64,000 nucleotides of DNA from a virus. The notes under the pieces were generated by a model. That model saw nothing but the letters and a program-made list of their open reading frames with translations, did no database searches and had not been told where the DNA came from. Position 1 is the first letter of the stretch; each line of letters starts with the position of its first letter. Shown in pieces: positions 24,522 to 33,329 of the stretch. The stretch covers positions 1-64,000 of the IMG/VR virus record IMGVR_UViG_3300036770_007174. One strand, written 5' to 3'. Both the position numbers and the translations under genes were made by a program.

Positions 24522-25079
24522 ATGTGGATCACGACCTGCCACCGGTTCACCAGCCGGGCGGAGCTTCTCGCGGTGTGCCAGGCCGCAGGCTGGCCCTGTC
24601 CGCCGGGGCAGGATCCAGAGCCGCCGCCAGGTGTCGCGCTCGACATCCTAGGGCCGATCGTCAGCCCGCCAGAGATCGCTGCGGGCGGCGCGCCGATCCC
24701 AGGCGAGGTTCTCGATCCTCGTTACCACGTTAATCTCGCTTGGCATGGTCGCGAGATCGATCTGGCCTTCACGACGTCCTTGGTTGTGCCGGCGGCGCCG
24801 TCGCGCAGGTGGGACCTCACCTCAACTCCGATATCCCCACCGCCTGTGCCCACCAGCATTCCCGCCTGGAAGGGAAAAGCAGCACTACGGGAAGCAGGTT
24901 TGCTGGATGCCGTTGAGGCAGCCGTCGCGGCAATAGGCGGTCGTGTTGAGGACGCCTGGGCCGGCGCATCCGAATGGAGCCGAGACAGCGAATTTCTCGC
25001 ATCGTTGGCCGAGGACCTCGGACTGACTGAACAGCAAATCAACAGCCTGTTCCGCGCGGCCGGAGCCATGCAGAGTTAA
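24522..25079 (+). CDS. hypothetical late protein (185 aa)
   Basis: 185 residues, last of the late operon, 11 bases after the fibre gene. The N-terminal half is Pro-rich with 'CQAAGWPCPPGQDP'. The C-terminal half is helical and ends with 'FLASLAEDLGLTEQQINSLF', which resembles the short helical tail seen in several accessory proteins at the end of tail operons. I see no catalytic motif, and a tail-fibre accessory role is only a guess from place. Confidence 0.55.
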   Translation: MWITTCHRFTSRAELLAVCQAAGWPCPPGQDPEPPPGVALDILGPIVSPPEIAAGGAPIPGEVLDPRYHVNLAWHGREIDLAFTTSLVVPAAPSRRWDLTSTPISPPPVPTSIPAWKGKAALREAGLLDAVEAAVAAIGGRVEDAWAGASEWSRDSEFLASLAEDLGLTEQQINSLFRAAGAMQS

Positions 25080-25436
25080 AGAGGCGCCAGCCCCCCAAGG
25101 CAGAGTCAACAGCAAAGGCCCGAACGGACGGCGCACCGAAAACGGGATGGAACCTGCCGAGCCCCGCCGCGAATGCGAGGGCCGACGGAGACGACATGGC
25201 CCCAGGCGCCAAGCCGGGCTACTGGGCAGTTGTCCCGGACGATGCAAGCAGCACCGCATTTGCGTCGGGATACCATGTGTGGCCAAACATGTGGACGACG
25301 GCATGCTATCCTTCGCGCCGAGTCGGGACGAAATGGAGAAGCTATCTTGGATGCTCCGCGGACAGCGTCATTCCGGATGCGGCAACGCCGACTTGCCTTG
25401 AAGTGGAATGAATTCTATTAAATAAATTTGGTGACG
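25080..25436 (+). other. gap between phage late operon and defence island
   Basis: No gene I can support over about 350 bases. A short frame (25196-25411, 71 codons) starting MAPGAKPGYWAVVPDDASST has no ribosome site and no recognisable domain. Base composition drops sharply near 25400, and codon use changes. A promoter-like pair, TTGCCT (25393-25398) and TATTAA (25416-25421) with 17-base spacing, sits just before the GHKL ATPase gene and could start the island's transcript. Confidence 0.5.
25393..25421 (+). promoter_or_regulatory. candidate sigma-70 promoter for the Druantia-like operon
   Basis: TTGCCT at 25393-25398 and TATTAA at 25416-25421 are separated by 17 bases. Transcription would begin about 25428, only a few bases before GTG 25431 or ATG 25437, so the first mRNA would be almost leaderless. 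This AT-rich patch is conspicuous beside the GC-rich late operon. Confidence 0.4.
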
Positions 25437-27020
25437 ATGAATGAATTAGACAGAGCAGAACCAATGGTAAAGAGTCTTGGTGAAGATTACACGATCGTCG
25501 CTTTGGATAAATTTATCCAGGCTACCCGTGATTCCGGCTATAAGGGCACTGCAAGCGCTGTCGCAGAACTGATCGACAATTCCCTTCAAGCCGGAGCGAC
25601 CGAAATCGCCGTATCTATCACTGTGGATGAGAATGCCGACGAAAATCCGTTGATCCTGTCTGTTGTTGATAATGGATCCGGAATGGATGCCCGAACACTG
25701 CGGACCGCGTTGCGCTTCGGCGGCAGTTCCCGGTTCAATGATCGGAGCGGTCTCGGGCGCTATGGTATGGGGTTGCCGAACAGTTCGCTCAGTCAGGCGA
25801 AGCGCGTCACGGTTCATACATGGCAATCACGCAGCGGCCAGGTTCTTAGTTCGTACCTCGACATCGATGAGATCGCCGCCGGTGCGCTCATCACGGTTCC
25901 GGATCCGAAAGTCGTGCCTAGACCAAAATTCGTCGGTGGTCACGAGAGTGGCACCGCGGTCACTTGGTCCCGCTGCGACCGTCTGGATAATCGCCGTATA
26001 TCGACGCTCACCAGGCGCCTCCTGGTATCTCTAGGGCGCCGATTCCGGCATTTTCTTTGGGATGCGGTTTCGCTGAAGATCAACGGCGACATCGTCGAAC
26101 CGATCGATCCGCTGTATCTGCATCCAAGCAGCCGATTCTCTGGCGCGACGCAATTCGGAGATGAACTGGCAATTGAAGTTGCCGCAAGACCTGACGACCG
26201 CGCGACAACTGGGGTGGTGTACATCCGATTTTCTGAACTTCCCGTCGAGACATGGTCGAGCCTCGGAAACGACGAAAAGCGCTTTCGGGGTATCTCGAAG
26301 GGCGCTGGCGTGTCGGTCGTAAGGGCGGGCCGGGAGGTTGACTACGGCTGGTTCTTCCTGAACGGCAAGCGGCGGGAAAACTACGATGACTGGTGGCGCT
26401 GTGAGGTGCGATTTGACCCGGTGCTGGACGAAGCCTTCGGGATCACGCACAGCAAGCAGCAGATCCGTCCGATGTCCCACCTCGTCGAAGCTATCGCGCC
26501 AGACATAGAAGCGATCGCGAGAGCGCTCAACGTCCGTGCACGGAAGGCGCACCTTGCTGTCAAAACTGCTGAACGGTTCAGTGCATCCGAAGGTCGGGCG
26601 CGCGAAAAGGACATTATGCTTCCTCCGCTGCCGCCGCGGCGCCGACCTCGTGACGAGAAGGTCCTGGGCGGACTGGGGAAGAGTCTGCCTCCCAGCACTG
26701 ATGTGAGCGCTCCGCACCACAAGACAGAGTATCACATTCTTGCAAAGTCCCTCAGCGAGACGTTGTTTTTCAACTATGCCCGTGACGACGGAAGATTCGT
26801 GCTGGTCATCAATCCGGAGCACCCATTTTACAAGACCATATACAAACCCTTGCTTGATGCGGACACGCCGGCCGAGGCGGCCCTGCGAGGGCACCTCGAT
26901 CTTTTGCTCCTCGCTATGGCGCGAACTGAGGCCCTCCTAGAGAAGGAGACGGACATCAAGTTCGCGGAGGCTATTCGGAAGGGGTGGAGCGATACACTAG
27001 CAACACTCCTCGACTCCTGA
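25437..27020 (+). CDS. GHKL (Bergerat-fold) ATPase, first gene of Druantia-like operon
   Basis: 527 residues from ATG 25437; GTG 25431 is an alternative start. ATP-site motifs of the Hsp90/MutL/MORC superfamily are clear: N-box AELIDNS (E44, N48), G1 box VVDNGSGM (D78) and G2 box GLGRYGMGLPNSS (about 105-117). A transducer-like middle region follows, with 'SKGAGVSVVRAGREVDYGWF'-type sequence (key residues GVSVVRAGREVDYG) seen in MORC-like ATPases. The C-terminal third has no assigned domain. Such ATPases dimerise as ATP-driven clamps on DNA or RNA. GHKL ATPases are not core members of described Druantia types, so its place at the head of this operon is notable. The next gene starts 3 bases later. 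Confidence 0.85.
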   Translation: MNELDRAEPMVKSLGEDYTIVALDKFIQATRDSGYKGTASAVAELIDNSLQAGATEIAVSITVDENADENPLILSVVDNGSGMDARTLRTALRFGGSSRFNDRSGLGRYGMGLPNSSLSQAKRVTVHTWQSRSGQVLSSYLDIDEIAAGALITVPDPKVVPRPKFVGGHESGTAVTWSRCDRLDNRRISTLTRRLLVSLGRRFRHFLWDAVSLKINGDIVEPIDPLYLHPSSRFSGATQFGDELAIEVAARPDDRATTGVVYIRFSELPVETWSSLGNDEKRFRGISKGAGVSVVRAGREVDYGWFFLNGKRRENYDDWWRCEVRFDPVLDEAFGITHSKQQIRPMSHLVEAIAPDIEAIARALNVRARKAHLAVKTAERFSASEGRAREKDIMLPPLPPRRRPRDEKVLGGLGKSLPPSTDVSAPHHKTEYHILAKSLSETLFFNYARDDGRFVLVINPEHPFYKTIYKPLLDADTPAEAALRGHLDLLLLAMARTEALLEKETDIKFAEAIRKGWSDTLATLLDS

Positions 27021-27023
27021 CGG

Positions 27024-29075
27024 ATGAGTATGAGTTCCCTTCGTGAGTGGTTTGTGCTTGCGCCTTCACTGCCTGAAGAGGACGGGGCGCACGCAGCTTT
27101 CCTCGCACACGCAAAGCGACTGTCAAGCCTTTCGCAGCCTCTCGACGAGGGGACAGTGGAACGCATTACAAGCGAGGCAATGCATAGCCTCGGCGTCCTC
27201 TCACGCTCAGCACCATTGCGCGCTGCGCTTCTAATCCTGACAGACCTTGCTCATCAGCAGTGGGTCATTCGCGTGACAGCAAGCGGATCCGTCGAGGTCA
27301 GCCGTCCTGAAGAACAGCGCCTCGACCCGCTGGCCGAGAAGGAGCGCGTCCGAAAGCAGGAGTTGGTGAAGCGCGACGAGCAGTTGCGCGAGCCATCGAC
27401 CAGGCGGTTCGTCAGCGGGCTTGAAACGAGCTACCTCTACAAAGGCCGACGCGTCTCAATCTTTTCGCTGATGCGCGATGGCCGCGAACTCGCCGCTGGA
27501 CTTCGGCGTATCCGGGCGTCAGATCGGCAGATAAGCGCCGCAAGCCTCAGTCAGATCATCGACCCGTATCTCCAGTTTGTCGATGATGGCGTCGCGTGCG
27601 AGCACACTGGCCTCGCCCTCCAGGACGTTTGGCGGTATTTCCGCCATACCTGGACTAATCAATACACAAGCACACCGGGGCGGACGATGGCCTTCCTCGT
27701 CCGCGATCGTGCGTGCGATTACCATCCGGTCATCGGCATCGGAGCGCTCGGCAGCCCGATCGTACAAATTCGCGAGCGAGACGCCTGGATCGGCTGGCAC
27801 CCAGATGCTTTCCTCGATTTTGCAACCGAGGAAGGCTCGGCAGAGTTGGCTCATTGGCTGACCCTGACGGTCGATGCCAGTGTCAGCGAATGCTACGTTG
27901 AAGACTTCATCGAGGAGCAGTTGCTAACGCCGCGGGATTTCCGAGCCCCATCCATCGACGCCATCGCGCGACTCACCGCCTACGGCGAGTTGCAACGCGA
28001 CCTGCACCATAGGCTGGCGCGCAGCAAGGAAATGAAGCGCAGCACGCGATCGAGCGCCGAAAGCGACGAGGCACACTGGCGTAGCCAGGCACAGTCACAC
28101 CTGTATCGTAGTAAGCGGGCATTGGCGCTCGCGGATATGTTCCGCGTCAAGATCGCGCTCGCGAGGTTCTTGCCGGAGAACCCGACCGCGGACGACGTGC
28201 GTGCTATGCTGAAAGCTCCGGAGGGCCGACAGGCGGTCAAGACCGTGCTCCGGAAGGCTAAAGCCGCTCGCGTCGGAATCGCCATGGCCGACATTACGGT
28301 CTGCGGTGCAGTTGCACCTTACGGTCCCATTCTAGGTGGTAAGTTGATCTCCATGCTTGCTGCGAGCCCGGAAGTCATCGCAGCCTATCGGCATCGCTAT
28401 GCCAACCAACAGAGCGAGATCGCGTCGTCAATCGCCGGCCGCCCGATCGTGCGTCCATCTCATCTTGTGTTTCTTGGAACGACATCGCTCTACGGCGTCG
28501 GCTCGAGTCAGTATAACCGCCTACGGATGCCAGCCGCTCAGCTGGGCGGCAGAGATAGCGAGCAACTGGCCTTCCTCGAACTTGGCCGGTCCGGCTCTTA
28601 CGGAACGTCTCACTTCGGGTCCGCGACAGTCGAGGCGCTAGTCTCGCTCGTTCAGCAATCCCTCACCGGCCAGCGCGTGAACAGCATTTTTGGCGAGGGG
28701 GTAAGCCCGAAACTGCGGAAGATCCGAGATGGTCTGGACCGACTGAAACTGCCGACCGACGCGCTACTGATGCACGGCCGCCACCGCATCGTCTACGGCG
28801 TGCCGCTTATCCGGAACCTCCGCGAGTATCTGCTCGGGATGGACAGGGAGCCGGATTACCTCTTCGACTTAAGTGATCCGAAAGCGGGAACGCGCGCTGT
28901 CGTGTCCTGGTGGATGGAGAGGTGGCTCGTCGCTCGCCTTCAGAGCGACAACGCACTGCGGAAGGTGGCAAGCCACTCGCTTGTCCGTCCAATTCGACAT
29001 GGAGCCCGAGTCGTGCTCCCCCCGGAGGACCCAAACCAGACGTCGCTTTTCGACGATCTATCGCAATTCAACTGA
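27024..29075 (+). CDS. druA: DruA-like protein (DUF4338)
   Basis: 683 residues. The DUF4338 signature is spread over the middle and C-terminal parts: 'MAFLVRDRACDYHPVIGIGA' (about 215-235) with 'RERDAWIGW', then 'ITVCGAVAPYGPILGGKLIS' (about 428-447), 'RPSHLVFLGTTSLYGVGSSQ' (about 474-493) and 'YNRLRMP'. DUF4338 defines DruA of the Druantia anti-phage system. This is longer than the roughly 350-450 residue versions I know, with an extra N-terminal region of about 190 residues. Its biochemical role is not known; the fold has been likened to a degenerate transposase/nuclease. It is cotranscribed with the GHKL ATPase gene. Confidence 0.75.
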   Translation: MSMSSLREWFVLAPSLPEEDGAHAAFLAHAKRLSSLSQPLDEGTVERITSEAMHSLGVLSRSAPLRAALLILTDLAHQQWVIRVTASGSVEVSRPEEQRLDPLAEKERVRKQELVKRDEQLREPSTRRFVSGLETSYLYKGRRVSIFSLMRDGRELAAGLRRIRASDRQISAASLSQIIDPYLQFVDDGVACEHTGLALQDVWRYFRHTWTNQYTSTPGRTMAFLVRDRACDYHPVIGIGALGSPIVQIRERDAWIGWHPDAFLDFATEEGSAELAHWLTLTVDASVSECYVEDFIEEQLLTPRDFRAPSIDAIARLTAYGELQRDLHHRLARSKEMKRSTRSSAESDEAHWRSQAQSHLYRSKRALALADMFRVKIALARFLPENPTADDVRAMLKAPEGRQAVKTVLRKAKAARVGIAMADITVCGAVAPYGPILGGKLISMLAASPEVIAAYRHRYANQQSEIASSIAGRPIVRPSHLVFLGTTSLYGVGSSQYNRLRMPAAQLGGRDSEQLAFLELGRSGSYGTSHFGSATVEALVSLVQQSLTGQRVNSIFGEGVSPKLRKIRDGLDRLKLPTDALLMHGRHRIVYGVPLIRNLREYLLGMDREPDYLFDLSDPKAGTRAVVSWWMERWLVARLQSDNALRKVASHSLVRPIRHGARVVLPPEDPNQTSLFDDLSQFN

Positions 29076-29388
29076 CCCTAAGGGGATCTGTGGGCGGCCT
29101 GCACCGCACCGATCGCCTCCCGGCGGTCATGCAGAAGCCGACGTCGAAACGTAGGCTGTCAGCCCATGATCACTGGGCGTCTAACCAGTTCATCTGATCT
29201 GCGACACGAAAGGATCGCCGGGCCGCGATAGCACCTCCCTGGAGCAATGGATTTGCTTGCCAACCGAATACAGCGTGTTAAGCTCCTGCACGCCCTTACA
29301 GGGGTCCAGAAGGCGCTTAGGTGGGTTTTCGCATATTGCTCCAAGGATCAACACCAGACTCCACGATAGCAAGCCATCCCGCTCGACA
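29076..29388. other. intergenic gap inside the Druantia-like locus
   Basis: 313 bases without a supported gene, between the DruA-like gene and the 952-residue gene. An in-frame upstream extension of the next gene (from ATG 29257) exists. Its residues look non-conserved and have no ribosome site, so I treat it as leader. No clear terminator hairpin with a T run was seen. The gap may divide the locus into two transcripts. Confidence 0.4.
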
Positions 29389-32247
29389 ATGACGGAAGAC
29401 CTCAAGTACTGGCAGAAAAAACTTGAACGGCATTTCTCAAGTTTGCACCAAGCCAGAAAAGACAAGGGACTTCCTGTTTTCGCCCTTGAACATGGACTCA
29501 ACGAGGGTGAAAGGCGAACGATATCCGGGCTTCTGAGATCGAGTTTACAGAATTACGAAGCGCCCGGACACAGTTGGCTTCTCTGGGTGATCTATGCTGC
29601 CGAGCAAGGCTACGATTATGACGGCGATGAGTATTGGCGAACATATCAGGCGCGAACGCCGCTTTGGACTGAACGTGCAGATCGTGAGGCTCTGCGCCGC
29701 TGGTATCAGAAATTTCATACGACATACGGAGGCATAAAGCCAACCGGCTCTTGGGCGAGTTGGTTTTCTATTATTGCATGGCCGATCACCCATGCCTTGC
29801 TGCCGAGAGATCTTCAGTATCAGCTCGCTCGCGCGCTTTATCAACTTCGCTTTCCACTTGCGTCTCGGATCGACGAGCTGCCATCGGCCATCGGACATTA
29901 CATCGCAACGGCGTCCATCGAGTCGAGTTCCCGCTTCCAGAACTTTCTTCAGCAGGAAGAGCTAGTTGGGCGCATAGCGCTCGCCCTGCTCGGCGGACAC
30001 ACTGGTGGGGAACAACAGTTCATATATCCCCCAACGCTCGAGCGCATCGTAGAGGACATGCAGAGGGCGCGGGACGCGCGCGCCTGGTTGCGAGACGCTC
30101 GCCAGGCTGTCGAGAAGATCAGAATCAAGGGTGCCTTGCGCCACCCTCCGTTGAGGCGGGAGCACTCAGCCGGCGATCAACGAGCCAAGCACGAAGCGCA
30201 AGCGGCATCCTCTATCCGACCCAGCCTCACGCTCCGGCGCACATCTAAAACCGAATGGACGGTGGTCCTCGACCTGCCGAGTTTGCAACCGTTAGCCGAT
30301 CTCAATCCTGAACTCAGGCTCTTTCTTCGTAGGACACGGTGCACTGTGGCTGGGTCGCCCGGCATGCTTCCCGCTGGGTGGCTGTTGTCAGGCAGCCAGC
30401 ACCGGGTGGTTGTGCACTGGCCGCCGAGCAGCGCACCAGTGGTGCGATTTGAAGAGAGAAACGACCTCCTCGAGCATCTCCTCCAAAGCGACGGACGAAT
30501 TACAGCGGGTCCGTCATGGTTGTTTAAAGTGGGATCAGATGGCCTTGCGCGTGAGGTTGTAGGTCGCGTTGTACGACCGGGAGAACGTTACATTGTCGTC
30601 TCTACATCACAGGTTACTGAGTCCTCGCTTCTGCGGCGGGTGAACCTCAAGTGCAGCGGTGCTGCTGCTTGGGAGTTCGATTTACCTCCTCAACTCTCCC
30701 CCGAGCACTTGGCATGGCTGCGTGAACTTAGCCTCTCACTGGCTCAAACGGTACGCATCTGGCCGGCTGGCCTTGCCGCGCGCCGATGGGATGGAGAAGG
30801 TTTCGCGGAATGGCTCGAAGGTGAAACACCGTGCATTGCTCTTCACGCCGATCACCCGGTTTCTCATTTTGAACTGCAACTCGACGACGGCCAGCCAATC
30901 CGAGTCGCTCAGCCTCTGGCTGGGCAGCCGCTCTTCGTGGCACTTCCGGGCTTAGCGCGCGGCAGGCATCTTCTTGCCGTACGCGCTCAACGCGTCGACG
31001 TTACGGATCGAGGCGATCAGGCGCCTGCCGAGGGGTTTCTGTCGATCATCGTCCGCTTGCCCCGGCCTTGGGCAGCGGGAACCACGTCTCATAGTGGCCT
31101 TGTGGTGTCCACCAACCCTGCCGAACCAAGCTTGGATCAGTTGTGGAAGGGCGACATCGAATTGCAGATTCTAGGCCCCTCAGGCAAGCGCGTTCGCGTG
31201 TTCCTTGAGCTAAACAACAGTTCTGGCGAGACACTCTCAACCGAACAGATAACGGATCTGTTGCTGCCAGTCGCGCCGGGCTCTTGTGCCCGCGCCATGA
31301 GCGAATTCTTGCGCAAAGAGCCGAGTCCTTGGTCATACCTTAGCGCCAGCGGTGGCCACCTCCTTGTCGACGGCGAGGAGATGGGAACTCACCGTGTGCC
31401 CCTGCATCGAGACGTAAGTCCCTTGCGTTGGGTCTGGCCTGCAACGCAGCGCGCGACTGTGCTGCGCCTCGTCAACGATTGCGATAGCGCAGAGCCTCTC
31501 AGCGCTAGTTTCTATCCGTTCGAGACACCCATTGAGGGAAAGTCGCTAGCGCCTGCTCTCGTGACAGAGGCATGGACGCCGGAAGGAACGGGTGGCCTCT
31601 GCGTCGCTTCCTGCGGCGGTCACCGCCAAACACTTGTTGTAAGTATGCCTCAGGTAAGGGGCGGACTAGCTGGCCTTTTGATCGAGCCGACTATCCATAG
31701 GTTGCCACCTGGCGAAGCTGCCCTAGCGGCCTTGCTGGACTTGATTTCTGCCTGGTCCGGAGCTCGCGTCGTGGGACCGCTGGCCTCCGACAGGCGCACG
31801 AGAGTCGTGAACCGCCTCCGAGAGTATGTCCTTCGCCACCTATATGGGGCTGAGTGGGTACAAGCTGAAGCAAGTTATGAACGGTCGCAAAGGACAGAGC
31901 CGAACCTGCGACGATTGGCTGAGCAAATCGGCGGTAACCCCGCGTTTGGCTTCGTTCTCGCTCGCGATTTGGGAAGATACCGGAGCATGGACCCTAGCTT
32001 GCTGCTGAGCAGTCTGGCCGCCCTGGCCGGCCGCTACGGAGTAGCTTCTTACGATGCTTGTAAGGCGGCGATAGAACTCTGTGGGGGCCTTGAGCGAGGG
32101 GCGGTCTGGACGCGTCCTGTGCTCGAGCGCCTCCTGGCCGATGTAAGATCATGTCCGACGATCCTCAGGGGCGTACGGTTTGTCGCTGTCGCCAAGCCGA
32201 TACCATCGTCCGAGCAGTCGCGCGGCACGGCCCACGTGCGCAGATGA
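29389..32247 (+). CDS. unknown 952-residue protein of Druantia-like operon
   Basis: Start chosen at ATG 29389 (MTEDLKYWQKKLERHFSSLH). The N-terminal 200 residues form a Trp/Tyr-rich helical module, with 'HSWLLWVIYAAEQGYDYDGD' and 'ASWFSIIAWPITHALLPRD' as striking motifs. The middle (about 250-680) is beta-rich, like repeated Ig or beta-sandwich domains. The C-terminal 250 residues are helical with 'RVVNRLREYVLRHLYGAEW'. No nuclease, helicase or ATPase motif is visible. Its place between druA and the druE-like helicase suggests that it replaces the DruB/DruC components. Its stop overlaps the next start by four bases, showing coupled synthesis. Confidence 0.75.
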   Translation: MTEDLKYWQKKLERHFSSLHQARKDKGLPVFALEHGLNEGERRTISGLLRSSLQNYEAPGHSWLLWVIYAAEQGYDYDGDEYWRTYQARTPLWTERADREALRRWYQKFHTTYGGIKPTGSWASWFSIIAWPITHALLPRDLQYQLARALYQLRFPLASRIDELPSAIGHYIATASIESSSRFQNFLQQEELVGRIALALLGGHTGGEQQFIYPPTLERIVEDMQRARDARAWLRDARQAVEKIRIKGALRHPPLRREHSAGDQRAKHEAQAASSIRPSLTLRRTSKTEWTVVLDLPSLQPLADLNPELRLFLRRTRCTVAGSPGMLPAGWLLSGSQHRVVVHWPPSSAPVVRFEERNDLLEHLLQSDGRITAGPSWLFKVGSDGLAREVVGRVVRPGERYIVVSTSQVTESSLLRRVNLKCSGAAAWEFDLPPQLSPEHLAWLRELSLSLAQTVRIWPAGLAARRWDGEGFAEWLEGETPCIALHADHPVSHFELQLDDGQPIRVAQPLAGQPLFVALPGLARGRHLLAVRAQRVDVTDRGDQAPAEGFLSIIVRLPRPWAAGTTSHSGLVVSTNPAEPSLDQLWKGDIELQILGPSGKRVRVFLELNNSSGETLSTEQITDLLLPVAPGSCARAMSEFLRKEPSPWSYLSASGGHLLVDGEEMGTHRVPLHRDVSPLRWVWPATQRATVLRLVNDCDSAEPLSASFYPFETPIEGKSLAPALVTEAWTPEGTGGLCVASCGGHRQTLVVSMPQVRGGLAGLLIEPTIHRLPPGEAALAALLDLISAWSGARVVGPLASDRRTRVVNRLREYVLRHLYGAEWVQAEASYERSQRTEPNLRRLAEQIGGNPAFGFVLARDLGRYRSMDPSLLLSSLAALAGRYGVASYDACKAAIELCGGLERGAVWTRPVLERLLADVRSCPTILRGVRFVAVAKPIPSSEQSRGTAHVRR

Positions 32248-33308
32248 TTAAGGTTGTTGAGGATCAAGACGTGACCCGACTGGCGCGCGGCGATCTTCGG
32301 TTGGCGCAGGCCGGTGGAATCGATGATGGCTACATCGCCGGAGCGCTGCGCCGTCTCGCCGGCTTCCTGTGCCCATGCTCGCCAAAGACCTTGCTTCGAT
32401 CAATGGTGGAAAGCCACCGCGGCCTTGCAGGAGCGCCCGAAGATTTTGCTGCTCGTGTTGAAGACGTTCTTGAAGCGCTGGTAGCTGTTGGCGACCTGCT
32501 TGAGTTGCGCGACGTGACTACTCTCGACGAGACCGTCAAGGCAACATGGGTGTTTGCCGCGCCTCCTTCCTTCGTGCTGCGGCCATCAGGCAGTGCGTAC
32601 ATTCTTGGGCTCGCAATGGACGAGGCAACGCCGCTGCCGGGAGACCTGCTGCAGAGGCTGCAGGTGCGCGGCGCGACGCGCACGATCGGTTCCCTGCCGG
32701 GCGAGGACCTTGGGAGCCTGCTCCGCAGGCTCAGCCTGCGCGAGTTGTCGAGTGAGGCCTGGCTGCGGCATCCAAAGCGCGAGGAACCCGGGGCGTTGGT
32801 GGCGGCGCTAAATGCGCAACTCGATCGCCAGCGTCCGGCTGGCGAGTTGGCGGAGTTGCGCGTCTTGGACGGCGCGCGCCGTGCGCGGAGTTATCGGAAC
32901 CGCTGGTGTGAGCCAGGATCGCTCACCGGCCGCTTCATCGTTCGTCGCCCGCAGGCCTATGGCGCCGATCTGTGGGCATACGCAGAGCTTGACGAAGGCA
33001 GAGCCGTCAAAGCGCTCGATTTTCCGCCCCCAGGAAGCCGCTGGCGAGGCTGCGACTTGGCCTGGCGCGCCCAGATGGCAATGGATGCTCTCAATGGTGA
33101 CCATCAGCGCTACCGGCAGACATCGGAAAATGGCACTGCGACCTTCGATTTTTTCTCGCCAATTCCGGACTGGGCACGGCGGCGCCTTGCCTGCATTGGG
33201 GAGCAAGTCGAGTCAGAAGCCAGCTTGCTCTGTTTTCGGATTCCCGAAAATGAGGCGCCCGCAGAAGAAGCCTTTCTTCAAGAATTTCTCTTCCTGAGAC
33301 GCGAATAG
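32244..33308 (+). CDS. unknown 354-residue protein of Druantia-like operon
   Basis: The start at ATG 32244 overlaps the previous stop (ATGA); the longer frame from 32151 would overlap by 97 bases. The N-terminal half is helical (ALRRLAGFLCPCSPKTLLRS near 33-52), possibly a winged-helix or HTH-like region. The C-terminal half has mixed strands with 'GSLTGRFIVRRPQAYGADLWAYA' (key residues GRFIVRRPQ, LWAYAEL). I recognise no family. The coupling to the 952-residue protein and to the helicase gene 21 bases downstream suggests that it works with both. Confidence 0.7.
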   Translation: MIKVVEDQDVTRLARGDLRLAQAGGIDDGYIAGALRRLAGFLCPCSPKTLLRSMVESHRGLAGAPEDFAARVEDVLEALVAVGDLLELRDVTTLDETVKATWVFAAPPSFVLRPSGSAYILGLAMDEATPLPGDLLQRLQVRGATRTIGSLPGEDLGSLLRRLSLRELSSEAWLRHPKREEPGALVAALNAQLDRQRPAGELAELRVLDGARRARSYRNRWCEPGSLTGRFIVRRPQAYGADLWAYAELDEGRAVKALDFPPPGSRWRGCDLAWRAQMAMDALNGDHQRYRQTSENGTATFDFFSPIPDWARRRLACIGEQVESEASLLCFRIPENEAPAEEAFLQEFLFLRRE

Positions 33309-33329
33309 AGACCACGGAGACGGACGCAG

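Noticed and set aside
1170-25079. Gene transfer agent instead of phage
   Set aside because: A GpA-type terminase, a recombinase, a CI repressor, replication genes and a possible origin are all present, which GTAs lack.
25196-25411. 71-codon frame before the defence island
   Set aside because: No ribosome site, no domain, and several overlapping frames of similar length; kept only as a remark on the gap.
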